Shown here piece by piece: positions 7,147-15,288 of a stretch of DNA of 18,552 nt. The position numbers and the translations under genes were made by a program. Each line of letters begins with the position of its first letter. The first letter of the stretch is position 1. The notes below the pieces were generated by a model. The model was given only the letters and a program-made list of their open reading frames with translations, was not told where the DNA came from and ran no database searches. The DNA is from an uncultured Gammaproteobacteria bacterium. Its GTDB lineage: Bacteria > Pseudomonadota > Gammaproteobacteria > CAIUAS01. The stretch spans positions 1 through 18,552 of the forward strand of contig CAIUAS010000235.1 in the NCBI GenBank assembly GCA_903897205.1, written 5' to 3'.

Positions 7147-7920
7147 ATGTCGGAAAATATTACTGAATTAAATAGAGCGAAAAAGGCGCTAAAAAAAATA
7201 CCTCAACACGTTGCCATTATTATGGATGGCAATGGGCGTTGGGCTAAGCAGCGTTTTTTGCCGCGCATGGCAGGACATAGAGAAGGTTTAAAAACAGTGC
7301 GTCGCGTTGTTAAAGCCTGTGGTGAATTGGGTATTGAAGTACTAACCTTATTTGCTTTCAGTAGTGAAAATTGGCGTCGTCCCCCGCAAGAAGTAAGCGG
7401 CTTGTTAAAACTATTTGTGGCAGCTTTACAAAATGAAGTGAGAAAATTACATGAAAATAATGTTCAACTTCAGGTCATCGGTAATCGCACACAATTCAAT
7501 CAAGCGCTGATTGCGCAAATTACCGCAGCAGAAGAGCTTACCAAACAGAACACAGGATTAAAATTAGTAGTTGCGGCTGATTACGGCGGACGTTGGGATA
7601 TTGCTAATGCAGCGCGTAAATTAGCAGAACAAGTTGAAGCAGGACAATTAAAAGCCTCTGCTGTTTCATCCGAATTATTTGCATCATTTCTACAGCTAGC
7701 CGATCTGCCGGCGCCGGACTTATTAATTCGTACTAGTGGCGAATGGCGTATCAGTAATTTTTTCTTATGGCAACTTGCTTACGCAGAACTTTATTTTACG
7801 GAAATTTTCTGGCCAGATTTTGATGAAAATGCCCTGATGGATGCTCTGCGGTTTTATGCCGGTAGAGAGCGTCGATTTGGTTATATTAGCGAACAAATTG
7901 AGCAAATAAATAATGCTTAA
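7147..7920 (+). CDS. uppS: Undecaprenyl diphosphate synthase (cis-prenyltransferase)
   Basis: Adds eight isopentenyl units to farnesyl diphosphate to make the C55 carrier for peptidoglycan and O-antigen. The 257-residue product has the cis-prenyltransferase signatures: IIMDGNGRWAKQR with catalytic D27, GHREGLKTVRR, LTLFAFSSENWRRP, and IRTSGEWRISNFFLWQ with R195, E199 and R201. AYAELYFTEIFWPDFD completes the active site. The first 18 residues are a basic, probably flexible, extension. No strong ribosome site precedes the ATG. The stop overlaps the start of cdsA by 8 nt, so the two are translationally coupled. The IPP substrate must come from a pathway outside this window, as the usual neighbour dxr is absent. 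Confidence 0.98.
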   Translation: MSENITELNRAKKALKKIPQHVAIIMDGNGRWAKQRFLPRMAGHREGLKTVRRVVKACGELGIEVLTLFAFSSENWRRPPQEVSGLLKLFVAALQNEVRKLHENNVQLQVIGNRTQFNQALIAQITAAEELTKQNTGLKLVVAADYGGRWDIANAARKLAEQVEAGQLKASAVSSELFASFLQLADLPAPDLLIRTSGEWRISNFFLWQLAYAELYFTEIFWPDFDENALMDALRFYAGRERRFGYISEQIEQINNA

Positions 7921-8722
7921 ATTACGTATCTTAACAGCGTTGATATTAATTCCTTTGGTTATTTTGGGGATATTTTATCTTCCCCGCCCGTTTTTTGTAT
8001 TAATATCCATCCTGATTTTTAGTTTAGCTGCGTGGGAGTGGGCCCGTTTAAGTGGTTGGTCGACTGTGTGGTTAAAACTTCTTTACGTTGCGCTTATTAT
8101 AGCAGGGATGATAGGCAGCAATTTTATTCCGCAAGGCGGCATCTTTGCGATTATAATAGGCGCTTTCTGGTGGCTATTGGTTTTTGCCTGGGTATTAAAA
8201 GAGCGTAAAGCTGCCAAATTAATGCGCTTGCCGCAATGGTCTATTTTGCTAAGTGGTTTTTTAGTGCTGTTACCCTGTTGGCACGCTATATTATTTTTGC
8301 AACATGAACCAGCGCTGCTTTTTTATATGTTATTAATGATTTGGATTTGTGATAGCGCTGCTTATTTTGGCGGGCGTCTCTGGGGTAAAACAAAACTTGC
8401 AGTGAGTATTAGTCCAAATAAAACGTTTGAGGGACTATATACCGCAATTGTTAGTACCGTTTTATTGTCAGCATTAGCTTGTTGGTTTATTTTTACCCCC
8501 CATGATTTACAGCTTTCTTGGTTATTGCCTGTGTTGCCATTGATTGTGAGTGTCGTCATTGGCGATTTATTTGAGAGCGCTTTAAAGCGCATAGGCAATT
8601 TGAAAGATAGCGGCGGTTTATTGCCAGGCCATGGCGGCATATTAGATAGGATTGATAGCTTAACAGCAGCAGCGCCGGTTTTCACCTGTGCCGTTATTTT
8701 TTTACGGCAATCGGGTTATTAA
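7913..8722 (+). CDS. cdsA: Phosphatidate cytidylyltransferase (CDP-diglyceride synthase)
   Basis: Makes CDP-diacylglycerol from phosphatidate and CTP at the inner membrane, the branch point to all major phospholipids. The 269-residue product is almost wholly hydrophobic, with about eight membrane segments. It ends with the family signature SALKRIGNLKDSGGLLPGHG followed by GILDRIDS (about 222-249), which holds the metal-binding Asp residues. It is slightly shorter than E. coli CdsA (285). The start overlaps the uppS stop. In E. coli rseP follows; here 143 bp of non-coding sequence lead to bamA. Confidence 0.97.
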   Translation: MLKLRILTALILIPLVILGIFYLPRPFFVLISILIFSLAAWEWARLSGWSTVWLKLLYVALIIAGMIGSNFIPQGGIFAIIIGAFWWLLVFAWVLKERKAAKLMRLPQWSILLSGFLVLLPCWHAILFLQHEPALLFYMLLMIWICDSAAYFGGRLWGKTKLAVSISPNKTFEGLYTAIVSTVLLSALACWFIFTPHDLQLSWLLPVLPLIVSVVIGDLFESALKRIGNLKDSGGLLPGHGGILDRIDSLTAAAPVFTCAVIFLRQSGY

Positions 8723-8865
8723 TTGTTCAGCAGGAATTGCTGTTAATTGTTTTTGGGGCTATGGTGTTGGGATTGTTGATGATATGATGCGCGCTATCTG
8801 TGTAGGCATGGTTAGCTGTTAGCTAAGGTTGTAATAACAATATACTTTAAAGAAAGAAAATAATT

Positions 8866-11202
8866 ATGCGATTATTATCCAAAATTTATTTGTTGGCATC
8901 ACTTTCAGGTTTGGCTTTATTGCCAATTAATGCAGCTCAGGCATTTGTTGTGCAAGATATTAAAGTGGAAGGATTGCAGGGCATAAGTAAAGATACGGTG
9001 GTTAGTTATTTACCGGTACAAGTAGGTGAACAATTTAATCCAGGGCAATCGGCTAACATTATTCGTTCTTTATATGGAACAGGCTTTTTCAGTGATGTCA
9101 GCATCGGACAGCAAGGTAATGTATTAATTATCCATGTAACAGAACGACCTGTCTTGACAAATATTAATGTCACCGGCAATAAAACAATCCCTAAGGATAA
9201 ATTGAATGATGTTTTAAAAGACCTTGGATTAGTGCAAGGCAGAGTTTTTGATGCGTCTGTTTTAGAACGAGTAAAGCATAGCTTAGAAACAGAATATGCT
9301 AATTTAGGCAAATATAATGCGATGGTTGATACCGTGGTAACGCCTGAGCCTCGTGGTCGTGTATCTGTTAAAATTAATATTTCAGAAGGCAGGACCGCCC
9401 AAGTGAGCGATATTCGTATCGTTGGTAATCATGCTTTCGCAAGCAAAACGCTGGTTAAGCAGTTGACGATGACCACGCCGCACCTTTGGTCTTTTTTCAC
9501 CCGCGGCGATCAATACTCACAAGACAAATTAAATGCATCGCTAGATGCACTGCGTTCCTACTATATGGATAGAGGATATGTTAAATTTAACGTAGATTCA
9601 GCTCAGGCTACTTTAACGCCCGATCGCCAACGTGTTTATTTAGTCATAAAAGTATCGGAAGGTCCTGTCTATAAAGTAAAAGGTTATCAAATAACCGGCA
9701 ATTTAATTTTAGCGCAAACAAAATTAGAAAAATTAATTGCTATTAAATCAGGTAGCGTTTTTTCACGTAAGGTTATTAAAGATGCCAGCGATGCGGTTAA
9801 TAGAACGCTTGGCGATATGGGCTATGCTTTTGCTAATGTGAATGTAGTACCTGACATTAATGATCAAAATAAAGAAGTGTTTTTAACATTTTATATTGAT
9901 CCAGGTAATCGTGTTTACGTGCGGCGGATTAATTTTAGTGGTAATACTAAAACAGAAGATGTCGTTTTACGCCATTCTACCCGTCAGATGGAAGGCAGTT
10001 TGGTATCAACCAGTAATATCAAGGAATCTGAGCGGCAATTAAATTTAACGGGTTATTTGACCGATGTTCACGTGGATACAGTGCCCGTACCCAATGCGGC
10101 GGATCAAGTCGACCTGAATTATAAAGTGACCGAAGGGCCTTCTGCACAAGCTATTGCAGGGGTGGGTTATGGTACGGATGGTTTTGTAGTTAATGCAGGC
10201 GTCAATCAAAATAACTTTTTAGGTACAGGGCGTTCATTAGGTGTCAACTTTCAAAATAGTTTATATAGCACCTTGTATAGTGTGAACTATAATAATCCTT
10301 ATTATACAGCGGACGGTATACAACGTGGATTTTCCTTGTACGCTCAAAAAACAACGCCAGGTAATATTAACGTCACTAACTTTACGCAAGATACTTATGG
10401 CGGCTTGTTAAATTATAATATCCCCATTAGCGCGAGAGGTGACTTTTTATTAGTGGGTGTTGGCTATCAAGATAATATTATTAAATTAGGTTCACAGCCG
10501 GCTGATCAGCTCGCTAATTTTGTCAATAAATATGGCCGCCATTTTAATCAATTATTATTAAACACAGGCTGGTCGCGTAATGGTTTAGACCGAGCTATTA
10601 TGCCAACGCAAGGCTTATATCAATCGGTAACAATTAATATTGCTTTGCCAGGTGGTGGCGAACCATTGAGTTATTATAAAGTAAATTACAGCGCTAATTT
10701 TTATCAACCTATTACAACGGGTTTTATCTTTACATCAAGAGCAAGCTTGGGGTATGGCGCAGGTTTGGGTTCAACGCAAGGGTTACCATTTTTTGGAAAT
10801 TATTATGCCGGTGGTATCGGCTATAGTGGCCAGGTTCGTGGTTTTGAAACCAATTCATTAGGGCCTAGAGATACCTTGAATAATGGCACTACTGTGGGGC
10901 CAGATTCATTGGGTGGTAATAAATTAGTTAGCGGAACGGCCGCTATTATCTTCCCAAATCCATTCAGTGCGGATAAACTGCGTACCTCTGTTTTTCTCGA
11001 TGCCGGTAATGTTTATAGCTCTTTATCAGAAGCACGAGGAGGAACGGGGTCAGGGCCTGTGCGTATGTCAACGGGTATTGGCGTTGATTGGCAAGTACCT
11101 GTATTAAACGTATTATTAAGTGTAAGTTATGCTAAACCTCTGAATGCACAATCAGGTGATCAAGTAGAGCATTTCAACTTTAACATCGGAACAAGTTTTT
11201 AA
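8866..11202 (+). CDS. bamA: Outer membrane protein assembly factor BamA (Omp85)
   Basis: Core of the BAM complex that folds and inserts beta-barrel proteins in the outer membrane. The 778-residue precursor starts with a signal peptide cleaved near AQA-F (about residue 26). Five POTRA domains follow (about 27-420), seen as repeated beta-alpha-alpha-beta-beta units that open with phrases such as VQDIKVEGLQ, LTNINVTGNKTI, VSDIRIVGNHAF, VYKVKGYQITGNL and VYVRRINFSGNT. The C-terminal 16-strand barrel carries the conserved VRGF loop-6 motif (657-660) and ends in Phe, the usual C-terminal signature of outer-membrane barrels. It is about 30 residues shorter than E. coli BamA. AAAGAAAG gives a weak ribosome site, and TATACT (8841-8846) could be a -10 element. 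I see no sigma-E type promoter. Confidence 0.98.
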   Translation: MRLLSKIYLLASLSGLALLPINAAQAFVVQDIKVEGLQGISKDTVVSYLPVQVGEQFNPGQSANIIRSLYGTGFFSDVSIGQQGNVLIIHVTERPVLTNINVTGNKTIPKDKLNDVLKDLGLVQGRVFDASVLERVKHSLETEYANLGKYNAMVDTVVTPEPRGRVSVKINISEGRTAQVSDIRIVGNHAFASKTLVKQLTMTTPHLWSFFTRGDQYSQDKLNASLDALRSYYMDRGYVKFNVDSAQATLTPDRQRVYLVIKVSEGPVYKVKGYQITGNLILAQTKLEKLIAIKSGSVFSRKVIKDASDAVNRTLGDMGYAFANVNVVPDINDQNKEVFLTFYIDPGNRVYVRRINFSGNTKTEDVVLRHSTRQMEGSLVSTSNIKESERQLNLTGYLTDVHVDTVPVPNAADQVDLNYKVTEGPSAQAIAGVGYGTDGFVVNAGVNQNNFLGTGRSLGVNFQNSLYSTLYSVNYNNPYYTADGIQRGFSLYAQKTTPGNINVTNFTQDTYGGLLNYNIPISARGDFLLVGVGYQDNIIKLGSQPADQLANFVNKYGRHFNQLLLNTGWSRNGLDRAIMPTQGLYQSVTINIALPGGGEPLSYYKVNYSANFYQPITTGFIFTSRASLGYGAGLGSTQGLPFFGNYYAGGIGYSGQVRGFETNSLGPRDTLNNGTTVGPDSLGGNKLVSGTAAIIFPNPFSADKLRTSVFLDAGNVYSSLSEARGGTGSGPVRMSTGIGVDWQVPVLNVLLSVSYAKPLNAQSGDQVEHFNFNIGTSF

Positions 11203-11226
11203 CATTAAAAGTTAGGAGTTAATTAT

Positions 11227-11754
11227 ATGCGTAAGTTATTACTATCTGTTGTGACAGCAGTCAGTTTATTAGTGTCTACCGGAGCTTTTGCTGCAAACAC
11301 ACCCGCAGGTGCTAATTTTAAGATAGGTGTAATTGACGTACAGCTAGTTCTGCAAAAATCCCCACAAATTGCTGCTATTAATAGCCAATTAACCAAAGAA
11401 TTTAAACCGCGCCAAGATAAAATTGTGGCGGCTCAAAAAGATTTGCAAGCTGAAGTTGATAAATTAAATAAAAATGCCAACGTAATGAGTGATGGCGAAC
11501 GCAATAAATTACAAGATCAAATTATTGCCGATAAAGCCAATGTAGAAGGTATGGCGCTCTCTTTCAAACGCGATTTATCTCAAGCTCAAGGTAAAGCAAT
11601 GCAGGATTTTATGGGACAATTAACTCAAGTGGTTAATGAGATCGCTAAAAAAGGCAATTATGATCTGATTCTGCAACGCGCCGGTGTTCCTTATGCTAAT
11701 AGCAGCTTAGATGTTACGAACCAAGTGCTGCAAGAATTAAATAATAAGAAGTAA
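11227..11754 (+). CDS. skp: Periplasmic chaperone Skp (OmpH family)
   Basis: Trimeric holdase that escorts unfolded outer-membrane proteins across the periplasm to BamA, encoded just upstream. The 175-residue precursor has a clear signal peptide (MRKLLLSVV...GAFA-A, cleavage near residue 22). The family core IGVIDVQLVLQKSPQ starts at about residue 32. A long Lys/Gln/Asp-rich coiled region makes up the tentacles (about 50-125). The C-terminal strand-helix returns to the body domain (GNYDLILQRAGVPYANSSLDVT). AGGAG 8 nt before the ATG fixes the start. It lies 24 bp after bamA, so they are co-transcribed. Confidence 0.95.
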   Translation: MRKLLLSVVTAVSLLVSTGAFAANTPAGANFKIGVIDVQLVLQKSPQIAAINSQLTKEFKPRQDKIVAAQKDLQAEVDKLNKNANVMSDGERNKLQDQIIADKANVEGMALSFKRDLSQAQGKAMQDFMGQLTQVVNEIAKKGNYDLILQRAGVPYANSSLDVTNQVLQELNNKK

Positions 11755-11765
11755 TAAAACTATAC

Positions 11766-11789
11766 TCATTCCCGCATAAGCGGGAATGA
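11766..11789. repeat. 10-bp hairpin with ATTCCCGC/GCGGGAAT core between skp and lpxD
   Basis: A perfect 10-bp inverted repeat with an ATAA loop, followed by AT-rich sequence but no clean T-run on the plus strand. The ATTCCCGC...GCGGGAAT core recurs as dispersed hairpins in many proteobacterial genomes, so this may be a repeat element. Alternatively it is a partial terminator or an mRNA-stabilising hairpin that sets apart expression of bamA-skp and lpxD. It lies 25 nt before the lpxD start. Confidence 0.55.
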
Positions 11790-11814
11790 AATAATTTCAA
11801 ATTATTATTAATTA

Positions 11815-12858
11815 ATGCAAACTAAATTCACACTTCTAGAAATAGCAGCCCATATAGGGGCTGAATTACATGGCGACCCAAGCGTTGTTATTTCTAGTAT
11901 TAATACTTTAGGCCAAGCAAGTGATGGCCAAATCACATTTTTAGATAATCCACGGTATCGTAAATATTTACCGGATACCAAAGCATCGGCTGTTATCTTA
12001 ACAAAAAATGACCAAGATGCTTGCGTAACCAATGTGCTCATTACCAATAATCCTTATCTTGCTTATGCTAAAATTGCAGCGTTATTTGACCGTAAACCAA
12101 AAATAACCGCAGGAATTCATCCAACTGCGATTATTGGCGAACATTGTCAAATAGATCCTTCTGCTTCAATTGGACCTTATAGTGTTATTGGAGCAGATGT
12201 GATTATTCATGCGGGTGTTTGTGTGGGAGCGCATTGTGTTGTTAATGAAGAAAGTGTTATTGGCGCTCACAGTCGCCTCTGGGATAACGTGAAGGTTTAC
12301 CAGCATGTAATCATTGGTGAGCATGTTATTATCCATAGCGGCGCTGTTATTGGCTGCGATGGTTTTGGTAATGCTAATGAGCAAGGCAAATGGATTAAGG
12401 TGCCGCAACTGGGTGGCGTTCGAATTGGCAATGAGGTTGAAATAGGTGCTAACACCACCATTGATAGAGGAGCCTTGGGTGATACTATTATTGAATACGG
12501 TGTTAGGCTCGATAATCAAATCCAAATTGCTCATAATGTGCAAATAGGTGCGCATACTGCGATTGCAGCGTGTACTGGTATTGCAGGCAGCACAAAAGTA
12601 GGTAAGTATTGTTTAATCGGTGGCGGCGTCGGTATTTCCGGTCATATTGAAATAGCAGATAAAGTCATGATAACGGGGATGTCGGGTGTTACTAATTCCA
12701 TTAAACAAGCAGGTATATATTCTTCAACTATGCCAGTAATGCCTCAGCAAGAATGGTGGAAGGCGTTAGCTTATTTCCGTAAAATTGCTGAAATAGTTAA
12801 AAAGTGGCGCAAGCTTGAGAAATTTATTAAAAATAATTCTATAGAAAGTGAAAAATGA
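11815..12858 (+). CDS. lpxD: UDP-3-O-(3-hydroxyacyl)glucosamine N-acyltransferase
   Basis: Third enzyme of lipid A synthesis: adds the N-linked 3-hydroxyacyl chain from acyl-ACP to UDP-3-O-acyl-glucosamine. The 347-residue product has an N-terminal uridine-binding domain (1-100). A left-handed parallel beta-helix of hexapeptide repeats follows (about 101-300, e.g. IGEHCQ, IGPYSV, IGADVI). A C-terminal helix completes it (WWKALAYFRKIAEIVKKWRKLEKF). Catalytic His is H240 in QIAHNVQIG (E. coli H239), and a second conserved His is in ISGHIEI (H277). The start has no evident ribosome site; MQTKFTLLEIAAHI aligns with the family start. The stop overlaps fabZ by 4 nt. Confidence 0.97.
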   Translation: MQTKFTLLEIAAHIGAELHGDPSVVISSINTLGQASDGQITFLDNPRYRKYLPDTKASAVILTKNDQDACVTNVLITNNPYLAYAKIAALFDRKPKITAGIHPTAIIGEHCQIDPSASIGPYSVIGADVIIHAGVCVGAHCVVNEESVIGAHSRLWDNVKVYQHVIIGEHVIIHSGAVIGCDGFGNANEQGKWIKVPQLGGVRIGNEVEIGANTTIDRGALGDTIIEYGVRLDNQIQIAHNVQIGAHTAIAACTGIAGSTKVGKYCLIGGGVGISGHIEIADKVMITGMSGVTNSIKQAGIYSSTMPVMPQQEWWKALAYFRKIAEIVKKWRKLEKFIKNNSIESEK

Positions 12859-13316
12859 TGATGGATATTCATGAAATAATTAATTATTTACCGCATCGTT
12901 ATCCTTTTTTATTGATTGACAGGGTTATCGAATTTAATCCAGGTAAATCATTGATAGCGATTAAAAATGTTACGATTAATGAACCATTTTTTGCTGGGCA
13001 TTTTCCTGGTCGTCCGGTCATGCCAGGCGTGCTTATTTTAGAAGCGATGGCGCAAGCAACTTGTGTGCTTGCTAATAAATCCCCGGTTGCTCTTGAACAA
13101 GAAAATGATTATCGTAATTATCTGCATTTATTTGCAGGTATCGACAATGCGCGTTTTAAACGCATGGTAGAACCAGGTGATCAGTTGCATCTGGACGTAA
13201 AGTTATTGCGTTATAAACAAGGCATCTGGAAATTTTCCGGTATAGCCACTGTTAATAATGAAGTTGTCTGCTCAGCAGATATGATTAGTGCAAGAAAGGA
13301 AATAAATCGTGATTAG
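12855..13316 (+). CDS. fabZ: 3-hydroxyacyl-[ACP] dehydratase
   Basis: Dehydrates 3-hydroxyacyl-ACP in fatty-acid elongation and so competes with LpxA and LpxD for the same substrate. The 153-residue hot-dog fold protein has the N-terminal LPHRYPFLLIDRV and the catalytic pair H49 (AGHFPGRPVMPG) and E63 (VLILEAMAQ). Three ATG codons lie in a row (12855, 12858, 12861). The first overlaps the lpxD stop (ATGA), but initiation at either of the next two would shorten the protein by only one or two residues. It sits inside the lpx operon, as in most proteobacteria. Confidence 0.97.
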   Translation: MMMDIHEIINYLPHRYPFLLIDRVIEFNPGKSLIAIKNVTINEPFFAGHFPGRPVMPGVLILEAMAQATCVLANKSPVALEQENDYRNYLHLFAGIDNARFKRMVEPGDQLHLDVKLLRYKQGIWKFSGIATVNNEVVCSADMISARKEINRD

Positions 13317-14079
13317 TCCTCATGCAATTATAGATCCTAGCGCACACATCGCGGATAACGTTGAAATTGGTCCATGGACTTATATAGGTCCTGAAGTTGA
13401 AATTGGTGAGGGCACCATTGTTGGGCCGCATGTAATTATTAAAGGGCCCACTAAAATTGGCCGTGAAAACAATTTTTTTCAATTTTCATCCATCGGCGAA
13501 GATGCGCAGGATAAAAAATATAAAGATGAAAAAACATTCTTAGAAATTGGCGATCGCAATGTATTTCGCGAGTTTGTCACCATTAATCGTGGCGTGATGC
13601 AAGCTGGTGGAATAACAAAAATCGGTGATGACAATTTATTCATGGCATACGTCCATATCGCACATGACTGCGTCATTGGTAATAACACTGTTTTTGCTAA
13701 TCACTCAACTTTAGCGGGACATGTCAATGTTGGCGATTATGCCATTTTAAGTGGTGTTGCTGGCGTCAATCAATTTTGTCAAATAGGCCCGCATAGTTTT
13801 ATTGGCGCGGGCACCAAAGTCACTAAAGACGTATTGCCTTATGTGTTAGTTGATGGTCGCGAGGCAGAAGCCTGTGGTTTGAATTTAGTTGGATTAAAGC
13901 GCCGTGGTTTTAGTTCAGACATAATTAATCAATTGCGTCGTGCTTACAAAATTATTTATCGCAGTGATTTAACCGTAGCGCAGGCGATCGAGCAATTAAC
14001 TGCGATGGTAGATGATTGTCCTGAAGTTAAATTGATGATCGATGCCTTGCAAAATTCGACGCGTGGAATTGTGCGATAG
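13309..14079 (+). CDS. lpxA: UDP-N-acetylglucosamine 3-O-acyltransferase
   Basis: First, reversible step of lipid A synthesis. The 256-residue product begins at a GTG codon (13309) that overlaps the fabZ stop by 8 nt. AAGGA (13296-13300) lies 8 nt upstream and supports this start. Hexapeptide repeats forming a left-handed beta-helix fill residues 1-180. The catalytic His is H119 in HIAHDCVIG (E. coli H125). The C-terminal helical domain has NLVGLKRRGFS with the conserved Asn and Arg pair. At the acyl-chain ruler, where E. coli has G173, this protein has Ala (A167 in FIGAGTKV), which may affect the chain length chosen. Part of the coupled lpxD-fabZ-lpxA block. Confidence 0.97.
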   Translation: MISPHAIIDPSAHIADNVEIGPWTYIGPEVEIGEGTIVGPHVIIKGPTKIGRENNFFQFSSIGEDAQDKKYKDEKTFLEIGDRNVFREFVTINRGVMQAGGITKIGDDNLFMAYVHIAHDCVIGNNTVFANHSTLAGHVNVGDYAILSGVAGVNQFCQIGPHSFIGAGTKVTKDVLPYVLVDGREAEACGLNLVGLKRRGFSSDIINQLRRAYKIIYRSDLTVAQAIEQLTAMVDDCPEVKLMIDALQNSTRGIVR

Positions 14080-14100
14080 ATTTATTAGAGTATCAATAAA

Positions 14101-15237
14101 ATGCGAATTGGCATTGTGGCAGGCGAGCATTCAGGTGATCAGCTGGCGGCGGATTTAATTACAGCGCTGCGTAAATTTCAGCCCGATATCGAAATAGAAG
14201 GAATTGCCGGTCCGCAAATGCTTAAGGCAGGTTGTAAAGCAATTATTCCTATGGAACAAATTGCTTACATGGGCTTGGCTGAAATAATTAAACATATTCC
14301 TGCTATTTTAAAGGTGCGCAAACAAATTCTTCAGCATTTTTTAGCTAACCCGCCGGATATTTTTATTGGTGTTGACGCACCGGATTTTAATTTGACTTTA
14401 GAAGAAAAATTAAAAGGCCATGGTATTAAAACAGTCCATTATGTTAGTCCATCGGTATGGGCATGGCGCCAAGGGCGTTTAAAAAAAATTGCACGCGCCG
14501 TTGATTTAATGCTGACTTTATTGCCATTTGAAGCGCAGTTTTATCTCAAAAAAAATATTCCAGTTGAATTTGTTGGCCATTATTTAGCAGATCAAATCGC
14601 TTTAGAAAATGATACTTATTTTGCAAGACAAACCTTAAACTTACCACAAGCTGCAAAAATAATGGCGTTGTTGCCAGGTAGCCGTTCTAATGAAATTCAT
14701 TATTTAAGCGAAGTCTTTTTGCAAGCAGCAAAAAAGTGTCAAGCTCATGAAAGGTCGCTTATTTTTATTGTTCCAATGGTTAATGAAGCGCGGAAAAAAC
14801 AATTTATTGATCGCTGGCAACAGGTGGCGCCAGAGTTGCCTATTACTATTTTTGTGGGACAATCGCCAAAAGTAATGCAAGCGGCTGATATTATTTTATT
14901 AGCTTCAGGCACTGCCACCTTAGAAGCAATGCTGTTTAAAAAACCCATGGTAGTAGCTTATCGAATGGCGCCATTATCCTATGCCATTGCTAAGCGATTA
15001 GTTAAAACAAAATTTATTGCTTTACCTAATTTATTAGCAGGCAAACAAATTGTCCCTGAATTTATTCAGCAAGAAGCTAATGCAGAAAATTTAGCCAGTG
15101 CATTGTTAGATTTCTTAAATAATCCTGCTAAAGAACAAAATTTACAAAATGAATTTTTAAAATTACATCATGAGTTGCGATTAAATGCGAGTGAACATGC
15201 TGCACAAGCTATTTTGCGGTTGTTGCGTTTAAGTTAA
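14101..15237 (+). CDS. lpxB: Lipid-A-disaccharide synthase
   Basis: Joins UDP-2,3-diacylglucosamine with lipid X to form the beta-1,6 lipid A disaccharide; a peripheral inner-membrane GT-B glycosyltransferase of family GT19. The 378-residue product is near E. coli length (382). It shows the N-terminal GIVAGEHSGDQLAADLI, MGLAEI, the IGVDAPDFNL motif (89-98) with the proposed catalytic Asp, YVSPSVWAWRQGR, LLPFEAQFY, LLPGSRSNEI and the donor-site block LLASGTATLEAMLFKKPMVVAYRM. It starts 21 bp after lpxA with a weak ribosome site and belongs to the same transcript. A small 7-bp repeat (15257-15272) lies between it and rnhB. Confidence 0.97.
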   Translation: MRIGIVAGEHSGDQLAADLITALRKFQPDIEIEGIAGPQMLKAGCKAIIPMEQIAYMGLAEIIKHIPAILKVRKQILQHFLANPPDIFIGVDAPDFNLTLEEKLKGHGIKTVHYVSPSVWAWRQGRLKKIARAVDLMLTLLPFEAQFYLKKNIPVEFVGHYLADQIALENDTYFARQTLNLPQAAKIMALLPGSRSNEIHYLSEVFLQAAKKCQAHERSLIFIVPMVNEARKKQFIDRWQQVAPELPITIFVGQSPKVMQAADIILLASGTATLEAMLFKKPMVVAYRMAPLSYAIAKRLVKTKFIALPNLLAGKQIVPEFIQQEANAENLASALLDFLNNPAKEQNLQNEFLKLHHELRLNASEHAAQAILRLLRLS

Positions 15238-15288
15238 TTATTTAATAATAAAATCATATATCAACTGATATAGCGGAAAAATAATAAA

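Noticed and set aside
8362..8685. 107-codon minus-strand frame inside cdsA
   Set aside because: It is antisense to the CdsA signature region, which is clearly the true coding strand.
12166..12555. 129-codon minus-strand frame inside lpxD
   Set aside because: It is the complement of the hexapeptide repeats; its repetitive Asn/Met composition comes from antisense of Ile-Gly-rich codons.
15257..15272. TATATCA-AC-TGATATA repeat upstream of rnhB as an operator
   Set aside because: AT-rich and short with nothing to support binding; mentioned only as a small structure in the lpxB entry.
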